Below are positions 15,671-24,117 of a stretch of 54,079 nucleotides of DNA, one piece after another. A program made the translations under genes and the position numbers. The stretch's first letter is position 1, and every line of letters starts with the position of its first letter. The stretch is from Oligoflexus sp. (lineage in GTDB: Bacteria; Bdellovibrionota_B; Oligoflexia; Oligoflexales; Oligoflexaceae). The notes beneath the pieces are model-generated. The model saw only the letters and a program-made list of their open reading frames with translations. It was not told the origin of the DNA and ran no database searches. Location of the stretch: NCBI GenBank assembly GCA_014377445.1, contig JACMPP010000045.1, forward strand, positions 1 to 54,079. The letters run 5' to 3'.

Positions 15671-18600
15671 TTAGTCAGCCAGGTCGGCGACAGATTTATC
15701 CCAGATCATCATATGCGACATGTAGGTCGGCGAAGTGGACTTTTCACCAATGACCGGATATTTCTCGGGATGCATTTCCACCATCTTCTCATAGGTTTTG
15801 CGCGTCCACTCAGTGAAGGTCTGGACTTCCTGGCTGCGTTGGAAGGCAGCTTCAAAGAACTTGTTACCTTCATCGCGCAGAGGGAAGGCGACCTTCTCGA
15901 TCTGGCTACGGTATTGGTCGATGACCGCTTGAGCACCTGCCGGTGCGGGCGCATCGAAAAGCATCTTGGCAAAGTTTTCGTGCATCTCGCCCATGCGGAA
16001 GAGAGCGGCTACGGTGAACTCACCACTGCCCAGTTGGATAATTTCCTGGTAGCGATTCACAAGATCAACCAGCTTCTCTTGCTTTTGGCCCGCTTCTTTT
16101 TCGATCTTCGCCGCGTCGGAGATCTTGAAGGCCTGGAAGTTTCTGAAAGATCCTTCCAAATCGTTGAAGAGTGCGCTAGCTGCTACGCGACGTGCTTCGA
16201 CGGCTGCCGGAGCATTTTTCGCGGTGAGGTCTTTATGCAGCTTACGGATCTCTTTTTGAGATTCTTTTTGGTTGCCCTGGGTCAGGAGGATGCGGGCGGC
16301 GCGTGAGCGGGCCACGAGGTTTCCTTCGCTGCCGGCAGGCCAGAGCGATGCGTATTGGTTATAGTAGTTCAAAGCTTCGGGAAAGTTTTTGTCTTTTTCA
16401 GCAATCTGAGCGACTTCCAGCCGACACGACTTCGAGAGATCATCCTTGGAATAGATCTGGATGAACTTCTTGTAGAGCTGAAGGGCTTCCACGTTGTTGT
16501 TGAGACCCTTGTAGAGTGTCGCCGCATTGAAGAGGGCGGTCTTGGCTTTGGCCTCTTTCTGATGGTTGATGGCATAGTCGCGATAGAGACGGGCCGCACC
16601 GTTGAAATCCGCAAGGGATTCGTTGGTTTGTGCCATATCCAGTGTCACGTCGCCAGCGAGTTCCGATTTGGGGTATTCCTTGAGCAGCTTGTTACCAGCG
16701 GCCAGGGCTTCATCCACTTTCGCAACTTTGTAGTAGTTGAGGGAAGCATTGTAGAGCGCTTTGTCAGCGATCTCATCTTTGGGGAACTGCTGCTGGAAGG
16801 ACTCAAAAGTCTTGGCCGCCTCCAGGAATTTGTTTTCTTTGTTGTGTTGAACGGCGAGTTGAAACACGCCGACCTTCATCGCCTTCATGATGTCAGCTTT
16901 GACTGGAGTCGCCGCGATCTTTGGATTGTCGTTATACTTCTTGGAGACTTTGACCAGGTTTTCCCAGTCTTTGCGTTCCGCGTGGTAAGCGATAATCGCC
17001 TTGATCGAGTTCTGACCCTGGACCGAGGCCGGGATGTCATTGGCCATTTGATCGAAGCGAGTCAATGCGTTTTGATAGTGGCCGTAATCAAAGAAGGTCA
17101 TCGCTGCGGTAAAGCGCATTGGAAAGCCTTCTTTGTCTTCAGGCAAAAGCTTGGCGAAGTTGTCGATCATTGTCACGAGTTTGGTTTTCACGCGTGGCAG
17201 GGCGATCGGTTGGGCAACCTGACCCGCAGGCGGCAGCTTTTGGTAAGTGGTGGCTTCGTCGATGCGACGTATTGCAACAACCGCCTGGAGCGCGGAGCCC
17301 TTCAGATACTTACCGTCTTTAGGCTTCTGCTGAGTGACTTTGTAATACTCATCCGCTGCATTTTCAAACTGCTCGAAGTACATGTAAATGTCGGCGAGGT
17401 AGAAGCGGAGTTCATAGGACTCGTCGGCAGCCGGGAAGGTCGCGAGATAGAGACGATAGAGTTCTGCCGCTGCATCGAACAGAGGTTTCTTTTTGGTCTT
17501 TTGACCCTGCTGATGGTAGGTCGCCGCATAGCGGTGAATGTTCTTTTGAGTCTTCTCAGCCGACTCGGCAAGCAGAGCTTTGTTCGCTGTGTTGGCGACG
17601 ACCCATTTGCTTGTCGGATCGACGTAAAGAGAACGCATTTTCTTCAGAGTGTCGACGACCGCGGGCACTTGAAGAGCCGTGTCGTAGAGTTTTGCCAGTT
17701 TGGAATGGATCTCAGGGTTGCGGGGACGATTGGGCGACTCAGCCAGGAGGCGGCTGTAGACGTCGATCGCTTTGGCGACTTCACCGTTCTCGTCATAGAT
17801 ATTTCCGAGTTTCTCTAGCATGTCGTAGAAGGCTTCTTTCTCACCCAGTCGTGAGAAGTAGTCCATCGCCTCGTCAATGCGCTCGGTCTCTGCAAAGACC
17901 ATGATCAAGTCATTGATCGATTCCTGGCGAAGGTTGAAGTTACCGGGGTTTTCCTTGTCGCGCTCAGATATCTTGATCGCAAGTTTGAAAGCCGCGATCG
18001 ACTTATTGATGTTTTCTTGTGTGTCTTTATCGTTGCCGGCTTTGGAGTTGTAGTAAGCCCAGCCGAGTTTGTAGACCGAGAAGGGATAGACGCGCGACTC
18101 TTTGAAGTTCATCGCTTCTTTGTAGTTGTCCTTAGCCTTTTCCATATCGTGCTTATAGAAGTAGAATTCACCCAAAGCCAGGTAAGTGTCAGGCAAGAGC
18201 GTCGAAGTCTTGTGCTGCTGAACGATCTGGTTGAAGTATAGGACGGCATTGTCGTTATCGAGGAGAAGAAGGGTCTTCGCCAGGGCGTAGAGCGCTGCAT
18301 CGGTGCGCGGGTGTTTAGGGAATTCACGAACGAGGCGACGAAAGGCTTCCGTACTCTTCATGAGTTCCGCTTTGGAGTTTTTGGTCGTGAGGACCGGCTC
18401 GCTGCCTTTTTTACCAGCCTTTTGCCACTTGTCGTAGCTCGTTTCCCAGTCCTTCATCTCAACGTCACGAAGGTATTCGCTTCGCTCCGCATAAATTTCT
18501 CCAAGGCGGAGGTAAAGTTCAAACTTTCGACTTTCGTTCATCGAGGCGTCGCCGAGTAGCTTTTGAATCGAGACGACTGTCTGGACTCTCAAGCCGTCTG

Positions 18601-18778
18601 CTTCACGGAGTTTCTCAGGAGAAACTCCGACACGATTCTCCGCAAAGTAAGACGACATGTCTTCCTTCTTTGGAGCATCGACTTTAGGCATCTTCTTGCC
18701 CGCGGCTTCTGCTTGAATACTGATCGAAGCGACCAGTACGAAGCCAATTGCGGTTTTGATCATTCCTCTAAAAAGCAT
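15671..18778 (-). CDS. Large periplasmic TPR protein (Glt/Nfs-type)
   Basis: 1035 aa. A signal peptide (residues 1-25, ending QAEA) precedes a nearly continuous array of TPR-like helical repeats, for example HPRTDAALYALAKTLLLLDN, LLPDTYLALGEFYFYKHDME, DEIADKALYNASLNYYKVAK and AKTALFNAATLYKGLNNNVE. The start has GAGG 5 bases upstream. It is the second TPR gene of the operon, 24 bases before the lipoprotein gene. It resembles the very long TPR proteins annotated as adventurous-gliding or sporulation envelope components (GltD/NfsD class) in myxobacteria and Bdellovibrio. It is probably a periplasmic scaffold between inner-membrane and outer-membrane parts. Confidence 0.85.
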   Translation of the reverse strand: MLFRGMIKTAIGFVLVASISIQAEAAGKKMPKVDAPKKEDMSSYFAENRVGVSPEKLREADGLRVQTVVSIQKLLGDASMNESRKFELYLRLGEIYAERSEYLRDVEMKDWETSYDKWQKAGKKGSEPVLTTKNSKAELMKSTEAFRRLVREFPKHPRTDAALYALAKTLLLLDNDNAVLYFNQIVQQHKTSTLLPDTYLALGEFYFYKHDMEKAKDNYKEAMNFKESRVYPFSVYKLGWAYYNSKAGNDKDTQENINKSIAAFKLAIKISERDKENPGNFNLRQESINDLIMVFAETERIDEAMDYFSRLGEKEAFYDMLEKLGNIYDENGEVAKAIDVYSRLLAESPNRPRNPEIHSKLAKLYDTALQVPAVVDTLKKMRSLYVDPTSKWVVANTANKALLAESAEKTQKNIHRYAATYHQQGQKTKKKPLFDAAAELYRLYLATFPAADESYELRFYLADIYMYFEQFENAADEYYKVTQQKPKDGKYLKGSALQAVVAIRRIDEATTYQKLPPAGQVAQPIALPRVKTKLVTMIDNFAKLLPEDKEGFPMRFTAAMTFFDYGHYQNALTRFDQMANDIPASVQGQNSIKAIIAYHAERKDWENLVKVSKKYNDNPKIAATPVKADIMKAMKVGVFQLAVQHNKENKFLEAAKTFESFQQQFPKDEIADKALYNASLNYYKVAKVDEALAAGNKLLKEYPKSELAGDVTLDMAQTNESLADFNGAARLYRDYAINHQKEAKAKTALFNAATLYKGLNNNVEALQLYKKFIQIYSKDDLSKSCRLEVAQIAEKDKNFPEALNYYNQYASLWPAGSEGNLVARSRAARILLTQGNQKESQKEIRKLHKDLTAKNAPAAVEARRVAASALFNDLEGSFRNFQAFKISDAAKIEKEAGQKQEKLVDLVNRYQEIIQLGSGEFTVAALFRMGEMHENFAKMLFDAPAPAGAQAVIDQYRSQIEKVAFPLRDEGNKFFEAAFQRSQEVQTFTEWTRKTYEKMVEMHPEKYPVIGEKSTSPTYMSHMMIWDKSVADLAD

Positions 18779-18810
18779 ATCGTCCTCACATCTTCATGGT
18801 GTCGTTAGAA

Positions 18811-20421
18811 TTACATCTTGCATTCAGGGGCGACGTCGATAATCTGGTAGCCTATTTCATCCCACCAGTATTCGTTCTTGTTGTCTTGCCAGCTCTGGGT
18901 CTTCTTACTCCAACCACTAAAAGCATCCTTATCGGTGACTCGAGTGACCTTCGTTTCCGCGTGCAATTCTCGACCTAGTATCTGCTCTTTCTGACTCATG
19001 AGGAGTTCCAGGTAGAGGAACTGCGACTGAGAGTAAAGCTCTTCGAAGTGCTCTTTCAAACCTTGGAGTTCTTCCAGGAAGAGACGGCCAATTTCTGTCC
19101 GGCGGGTGTCGGCTCTTTTGAGTAGCGTATTTTTGTAGAACTCATAGCCAGTCTTCTGGCCATAGATTCCGTAAGTGTCGAGTTGAGTCAGTTCCTCGAT
19201 CAGGGTCGCATATTGATCCCGAACGAGAAGCATGACATCGCTCTCAGCCGCAGTATTGAGAACCCGGATGGGAATACCGATAGATTCACCGGATACGCCT
19301 GTCACGAGGTTTTCAAAGAGTTGGTAGGATGTTTCCGGGGTGAGACGTTGACGATCAAGCCAAACGCCCAGCGAGTCGATCGCTTCCCGGTTGCCGTCTG
19401 CAAACTCGGCGAGAACGCTACGCGAGTCATCGTAGCGACACATCCAGTAGTAGATCATCGATTCGAGAACCTTGGCTTCCGGATTGAAATGATCCTTGAA
19501 GTACGGGGCGTTCACGGCATAAAGAGTGCCGAGAGCGTGCTTGAGACTGCCTGACATGAAGAGCGACCAAGACTGCTCGAAGAGAGCCTCGTAGAAGAGG
19601 TTGCTGCTGCGGCGAACCTGACGATATTCACGAGCGGACTCAATGAACTTCTGATCCTGATAGTAGAGGCGAGCCAACGCCATGTGCGCGTAGTTGACCA
19701 TTTCGATCAATTCGCTTCGGCGAATATCAGCCAGACCTTGCGAGGTCGGGTTTAGGATCGCATTCAGGTAGGTTTCAGCATCCGAGGATTTACCCGCTGT
19801 GATCGCCATCATACTCAATTGATATTGAGCGGAGAGGAAATAGCGATCCTGCATCACGAGTTTTTCGTAAGAGGCTTTAGCCAGTTGATCTTTGCCTTGA
19901 GCCTGATAGGCGCTGCCAAGGATGTAGGACCAGTTATTACCAAACTCAGGCGGCAATGGGATTTTGGACTGGAGCTTGGGGGCCATGTCTTCCAGAATGT
20001 ACTGGATAGATTTGACCTTTGAGACTGTCCAGAGAATGCGCCAGAGCGGGGTGTGATTCTCAGCGAAAGGCTCAGGCGAAAGCACGAGGGCCTGGGCTGC
20101 AAATTCACTCGCCAGCAAGGGATAACCCGAAAGATAGAGCAGTTCGGCTCTGACCTGAAGGTAAGTCTGCTGATTCGCGTCAGAGAGTTGAGACATCGCC
20201 CTAGTGAAGGGTTCCAGAGCATCCCACATGGTTTTCTTCTGGAGTTCGCCTTTGCGGTATCGATCGATCACTTTATTGAATGTCTTGTCGAGTTCAGGCG
20301 AGCGCTGCACCTGCGCGGCCACCGGCATATCTTTTTTTGCCTTCGATTTCTTAGGAGCGGCAAAGCCTTGGCTTCCCAGCAATAAGAGCGATATGCAAAG
20401 TGTTGTAAACTGGATCTTCAT
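18811..20421 (-). CDS. Exported TPR protein (Glt/Nfs-type)
   Basis: 536 aa from ATG 20421; a second ATG three bases earlier leaves GAGG only two bases away, so 20421 is preferred. Signal peptide MKIQFTTLCISLLLLGSQGFA, then a Lys-rich linker and helical repeats (QTYLQVRAELLYLSGYPLLA, ILGSAYQAQGKDQLAKASYEKL, LARLYYQDQKFIESAREYRQV). The C-terminal third is a long helical/coiled region with several Glu/Leu heptads (ELQGLKEHFEELYSQSQFLY). It lies between the barrel gene (8-base gap) and the 1035-aa TPR gene (32 bases). Position and size fit a GltC/NfsC-like role, inferred from order. Confidence 0.82.
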   Translation of the reverse strand: MKIQFTTLCISLLLLGSQGFAAPKKSKAKKDMPVAAQVQRSPELDKTFNKVIDRYRKGELQKKTMWDALEPFTRAMSQLSDANQQTYLQVRAELLYLSGYPLLASEFAAQALVLSPEPFAENHTPLWRILWTVSKVKSIQYILEDMAPKLQSKIPLPPEFGNNWSYILGSAYQAQGKDQLAKASYEKLVMQDRYFLSAQYQLSMMAITAGKSSDAETYLNAILNPTSQGLADIRRSELIEMVNYAHMALARLYYQDQKFIESAREYRQVRRSSNLFYEALFEQSWSLFMSGSLKHALGTLYAVNAPYFKDHFNPEAKVLESMIYYWMCRYDDSRSVLAEFADGNREAIDSLGVWLDRQRLTPETSYQLFENLVTGVSGESIGIPIRVLNTAAESDVMLLVRDQYATLIEELTQLDTYGIYGQKTGYEFYKNTLLKRADTRRTEIGRLFLEELQGLKEHFEELYSQSQFLYLELLMSQKEQILGRELHAETKVTRVTDKDAFSGWSKKTQSWQDNKNEYWWDEIGYQIIDVAPECKM

Positions 20422-20429
20422 CATTGCCT

Positions 20430-21125
20430 CTAGAATAAGAAGTAGCTCAAACCAAAGTCGACTGAGTATGTTGATTTCCTGTGATCCTGATTATTGGCCT
20501 TCTCTTGGTACATGCGGCCTTTGAAATCAACCCGAAGCGAAAGGCTCTTCTGCCAGTAAAATCTTTGCCCGGCGCCCCAGGTGACTCCCGTAATCCCGCC
20601 CTGATCCGTATCAAGTTTGGTGATACCGGCTGTGAGGTAGAGGTCGGAGTAGATGATGAGCCAGTCGGCGAAATTGAGTTTGCCGTAGAATGGAGCCACG
20701 ACGGCGGTGACATCGATGATCTTCTTGAGGCGATTGACTTCCGGGTCCGGGTGCACCTCAATGTTTGGATCATCGAACTTGCGATAGCGAAGACGTTTCA
20801 GAGACTTAAGGTCGTCTGAATCGCTCACTGTGGCATTAAACGACTGCAATTCAAGTCCGAAGGTTTCGGTGAAGAAAAGACCGGTTCGAAAGCCGACGAG
20901 TTGAGTGTCGGTATAGGCTTCGTTGGTAATCGTTCCGTAGGCCACGCCAAGCTCAGGGCGGAATGCCTTGAGGAAATAGCGGTTTTGAAGAATGGTCACA
21001 GGCGATTGAGTGGCCTTGCCACGGACGTCCTCAGGTTTCAGATCGATAGCCCCAAGGAAACTTGGAAAACTCAACAGAGTTGCAAACGTGAGACGAAGGA
21101 ATGACGTCAAAGAGCGCCGGAACAT
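20430..21125 (-). CDS. Outer-membrane beta-barrel protein heading the TPR operon
   Basis: 231 aa from ATG 21125, which has GAGGT about 5 bases upstream and opens a signal peptide (FLRLTFATLLSFPSFLGA). The mature part shows alternating amphipathic strands and conserved-looking segments ILQNRYFLKAFRPELGVAYG, LFFTETFGLELQSF, PFYGKLNF and TWGAGQRFYW, ending in aromatic SYFLF as expected of a BAM-assembled barrel. It fits the small outer-membrane beta-barrel family seen in Myxococcota/Bdellovibrionota envelope operons (GltA/GltB/NfsA/NfsB type). An upstream ATG at 21179 lacks a ribosome site and spoils the signal peptide. Confidence 0.8.
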   Translation of the reverse strand: MFRRSLTSFLRLTFATLLSFPSFLGAIDLKPEDVRGKATQSPVTILQNRYFLKAFRPELGVAYGTITNEAYTDTQLVGFRTGLFFTETFGLELQSFNATVSDSDDLKSLKRLRYRKFDDPNIEVHPDPEVNRLKKIIDVTAVVAPFYGKLNFADWLIIYSDLYLTAGITKLDTDQGGITGVTWGAGQRFYWQKSLSLRVDFKGRMYQEKANNQDHRKSTYSVDFGLSYFLF

Positions 21126-21446
21126 ATTCACCTCTAAATTGGCTTTCCGCAAAGGGAAAACCTCCCATTTTTTGATCATTCGGAAAGCTGACGACTTAAC
21201 TTGATTTTCTATTCCTTGAAGACGCCCTATAGGGTTAAGATCTTCAAATCATGAGATAAAAAAAGAAATTTTCGGGCTATCCAAAGTTGATTTGTTTGTG
21301 ACTGTCTAAGTAGGAAGCAGGGTCAGACCCACTTGAGGGGCTCACGCGTACTTTTCCATAAACGATTTTAGCATGAGGGGGTCGGGTAAAAATTGCCGCT
21401 GGGTGTGGGGAGCTTCAAAGCCCTCGGGGACGAGGGCTTCAGGGGA
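21126..21446. other. 321-bp intergenic region before the envelope operon
   Basis: It must hold the promoter of the minus-strand barrel/TPR operon. TTGGAT and TTTATC with 17-base spacing on the minus strand (about 21250-21285) are a weak candidate. GGGTCAGACCC (about 21321-21331) is palindromic. The proline-dehydrogenase terminator occupies the other end. No coding sequence is seen. Confidence 0.4.
21418..21439 (-). terminator. Hairpin after proline dehydrogenase
   Basis: AAGCCCTCG and CGAGGGCTT form a perfect 9-bp stem with a 4-base loop, 8 bases beyond the stop. The U-tract on the minus strand is short (TTT). Confidence 0.7.
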
Positions 21447-22628
21447 TTAGCGTTTCAGGCCACGGCGCTTCATTTCGGAGGTCAGGAGGTTCAATTCACG
21501 ACTGGTCTGGCCCAAAACCGAACTATTTTCCTGCGCCCGCCGCGTGAGGTAAGGCAGGAGTTCGTTGACCGTTCCGTAGGGAACATACTTCGCCACGTTG
21601 TAGTCTTTTGCGGCTAGGTTAAAGCTCAGGTGATCGCTCATTCCGAGGAGTTGCGCGAAGTAGATGCGGTTGTCGCCTGGCGCGATCTTAGCCTTCTCCA
21701 TGAGGCTGGTCAGGAGTTTGGTCGATTGCTCATTGTGGGTGCCGGCACAGAACGATATGCGTTCGATATGGTCGACACAGAAGCGCAGGGCATCGTCATA
21801 GGACTTGTCAGAGAGTTCTTTGCTTGCATGAATCGGGGAGCGGATCCCGAGTTCGGCCGCCCGCTTGTTCTCTTTTTCCATGTAAGCGCCTCGCACGAGC
21901 TTGACGCCGAGAAAGTAGCCCCCTTTTTCCGCCGCTGCATACGATTCTTTAAGAAAGGCGAGGCGATCGTGGCGATAGAGTTGCACCGTGTTGAAAACGA
22001 TCGCACGATTTTTGTTATAGCGGGCCATAAGATCTTGAGCGATGGAATCGACGGTGTCCTGAAACCAGGACTCCTCAGCATCGATCATGATGCGGACATT
22101 TTTGTTGGCTGCGTAACTGCAGATATTATCGCAGCGCTTCTTTATGCGAGAAAAAGCCGCCTCTTCCACATCATTGAGAGAAGTACCCGATTCCTTTTTC
22201 GTCAGAATTTCAATGCTCCCGACGCCTGTGGGTTTGAAAACAGCGTAAGGTATGGACGGATGTTGGGCCGCTTCTTCGATGGTACGGATGATCTCAGCTT
22301 CGACTTCATCGAAATCGCTCTCCTTGCCCTCGCCTTCCCGAGCAAAATCGAGGATTGTGCCTACATGAAAACGAGCGAGTTCATCGACACGTTTCAAGGA
22401 CTGCTTGATCGTTTCGCCGCCACAGAAGTGGGCGAAGACTGTCTTCTTGATAATGCCTTGTATGGGCAGATGCAGTTTCAGAGCCACATCGGTAAGGAAA
22501 GGGCCCATCGAGACGACGGTGGGTTTGCCGATGACTTTGAAAAGCCAGTAGGCGCGCAGCAGTTCCTTATCACTCAGCGGTTTGAACGCGATTTGGGTGT
22601 CATTAAAATTCAGCGATTTTTGAGCCAT
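21447..22628 (-). CDS. Proline dehydrogenase (monofunctional, mitochondrial-PRODH-like)
   Basis: 393 aa from ATG 22628, which has GGAG 7 bases upstream; an earlier ATG at 22682 has no ribosome site. FAD-dependent oxidation of proline to pyrroline-5-carboxylate. The TIM-barrel PRODH signatures are visible: VRIMIDAEESWFQ, FNTVQLYRHDRL, GVKLVRGAYMEKEN, AGTHNEQST, YFAQLLGMSDHLSFNLA and YVPYGTVNELLPYLTRRAQEN. Length and the separate AYMEKEN helix fit the eukaryote-type/monofunctional branch rather than trifunctional PutA. A pyrroline-5-carboxylate dehydrogenase gene is not adjacent. Confidence 0.93.
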   Translation of the reverse strand: MAQKSLNFNDTQIAFKPLSDKELLRAYWLFKVIGKPTVVSMGPFLTDVALKLHLPIQGIIKKTVFAHFCGGETIKQSLKRVDELARFHVGTILDFAREGEGKESDFDEVEAEIIRTIEEAAQHPSIPYAVFKPTGVGSIEILTKKESGTSLNDVEEAAFSRIKKRCDNICSYAANKNVRIMIDAEESWFQDTVDSIAQDLMARYNKNRAIVFNTVQLYRHDRLAFLKESYAAAEKGGYFLGVKLVRGAYMEKENKRAAELGIRSPIHASKELSDKSYDDALRFCVDHIERISFCAGTHNEQSTKLLTSLMEKAKIAPGDNRIYFAQLLGMSDHLSFNLAAKDYNVAKYVPYGTVNELLPYLTRRAQENSSVLGQTSRELNLLTSEMKRRGLKR

Positions 22629-22694
22629 CTTGCCGCTCCAGTCGATAGGCGAGTCCTTTGCATAAGAGCCGGAAATTCCCATCTTAAATTAGAA

Positions 22695-22727
22695 TAAGAG
22701 CCCTGAACTATTCGCTCAGAGCTCTTA
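22695..22727 (-). terminator. Intrinsic terminator after the slipin gene
   Basis: On the minus strand TAAGAGC-T-CTGA pairs with TCAG-G-GCTCTTA (12 bp including one T-G wobble), followed by TTCTAATTT. It separates the nfeD-slipin pair from proline dehydrogenase. Confidence 0.7.
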
Positions 22728-22747
22728 GTATCGCCTATAAACATAAC

Positions 22748-23506
22748 TTATTTCTTGGCTAGGGTCTTCATCGTTTCGAGGAGGTCGATGGGCAATGGGA
22801 AAAAGATTGTCTTGGTATTCGCTTCAGTCGACATATCCGACATAGTCTGCAGGTAGCGGAGTTGTAGGGCCGTAGGGTTGGCAGAAATCAGATCGGCGGC
22901 GTTCTTCAGCATCTGGGCGGCCTGGAACTCACCTTCTGCCGAAATTACTTTCGCTCTTCTTTCACGCTCTGCCTCGGCTTGACGGGCCATAGCGCGTTGC
23001 ATATCCGGAGGAAGATCCACGTGCTTCACTTCCACGGCGCTGACCTTGATGCCCCAGGGATCGGTGTTCTGGTCGAGGATGATCTGCAACTTTTTATTGA
23101 TCTCTTCGCGTTCTGTCAGAAGCTCGTCCATCGAGTGCTCGCCGAGAATGGAACGAAGATGAGTCTGAGCGAGCTGAGTGGTCGCATAGAGATAGTTTTC
23201 GACGTTGAGGATAGCGCGCATCGGATCCACGACGCGGAAGTAAAGGACGGCGTTGACCTTGAGCGAGATGTTGTCTTTGGTGATGACATCTTGCGGGGGA
23301 ATATCCATCGTCACGGTACGGTTCGAGACGCGCGCTTCTACCCTGTCGACGAAAGGAATCAGAAAAATGATGCCGGGGCCACGGGGCTGCGAGAGTACGC
23401 GGCCGAACCGAAAAACGATGGCCCGCTCGTACTCAGGAATGATGCGAAAGACCGAAAAGGCGATAAAAACAGCAAATACAACTGCGAGAATCAGGCCAAA
23501 ACTCAT
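22748..23506 (-). CDS. Slipin (SPFH/stomatin family membrane protein)
   Basis: 252 aa. One N-terminal membrane hairpin/helix (residues 3-20) is followed by the SPFH/Band-7 domain: [64 protein letters not shown], and [22 protein letters not shown] coiled-coil follows ([20 protein letters not shown]) and a hydrophobic C-terminal end ([17 protein letters not shown]). Slipins form membrane microdomain oligomers and are usually encoded with an NfeD partner; here the NfeD gene lies 18 bp upstream in the same direction. Confidence 0.94.
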   Translation of the reverse strand: MSFGLILAVVFAVFIAFSVFRIIPEYERAIVFRFGRVLSQPRGPGIIFLIPFVDRVEARVSNRTVTMDIPPQDVITKDNISLKVNAVLYFRVVDPMRAILNVENYLYATTQLAQTHLRSILGEHSMDELLTEREEINKKLQIILDQNTDPWGIKVSAVEVKHVDLPPDMQRAMARQAEAERERRAKVISAEGEFQAAQMLKNAADLISANPTALQLRYLQTMSDMSTEANTKTIFFPLPIDLLETMKTLAKK

Positions 23507-23524
23507 AGGAGCTTCCTTTGTTTC

Positions 23525-24007
23525 TTAAATCTTGTGAACATTTTGAACGGTCAATTTTAATCCATTGCGTGCCAGAACAAGAAGCTTATCGCCGCGTTTT
23601 ACCGACTTGTCATCGGTAAGCTCCGCCGACCACAATGCCCCGTCGATCCGAACCATTCCCTCACGCCCGTTGAAATCATCGGACGCTTCAGCCACTTCAC
23701 CAACCGGTGCTAGTTCACTTTTTTTGAAAAGTGTGCGACGGCTTTTGTAGAGGACGGCGCCTATCGCCCCTAAGATTCCCAGAAGCAGGAGAAAACTCGG
23801 TACGACCATATAAAGGACGGCTTCTCTTTCCGTCGGATCGAGAGTCTGCAGCAGCTCATAAAAGCCCACGACGAAACCCAGGAGGCCAATCACACCTAAA
23901 ATGCCAAAGCTTGGAACGAAGATTTCTGCGACCATAAGAACCATGGCGACGATGATCAAAAGTGATGGATTCATAAAAAACCAAGAAGCCTCACTTGAAA
24001 AGTTCAT
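23525..24007 (-). CDS. NfeD family membrane protein (slipin partner)
   Basis: 160 aa, the short NfeD1b type without a serine-protease part. Membrane helices occupy about residues 14-30, 36-58 and 76-98 (IVAMVLMVAEIFVPSFGILG, VIGLLGFVVGFYELL, VPSFLLLLGILGAIGAVLY). A C-terminal OB-fold soluble domain follows, with NGREGMVRIDGALWSAELTD and GDKLLVLARNGLKLTVQNV. It anchors or modulates the slipin encoded just downstream. No start has a strong Shine-Dalgarno; ATG 24007 is a choice over ATG 23974 and TTG 24031. Confidence 0.88.
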   Translation of the reverse strand: MNFSSEASWFFMNPSLLIIVAMVLMVAEIFVPSFGILGVIGLLGFVVGFYELLQTLDPTEREAVLYMVVPSFLLLLGILGAIGAVLYKSRRTLFKKSELAPVGEVAEASDDFNGREGMVRIDGALWSAELTDDKSVKRGDKLLVLARNGLKLTVQNVHKI

Positions 24008-24117
24008 GGCATAATGCGTTGAACTTCTCAAAGAGGCTTAGCAAATTTTGGTCATAAGGTCGAGATGATCCGCAAGTTCAAGAGGGCTGCCTTGGCCTAG
24101 GCACCTTGACTGCCCAC

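Noticed and set aside
16355-17818. 487-aa plus-strand open frame
   Set aside because: Antisense to the 1035-aa TPR gene, which has a signal peptide and clear repeats; the frame has no domain pattern.
21630-22697. 355-aa plus-strand open frame
   Set aside because: Antisense to proline dehydrogenase, whose catalytic motifs are unmistakable.
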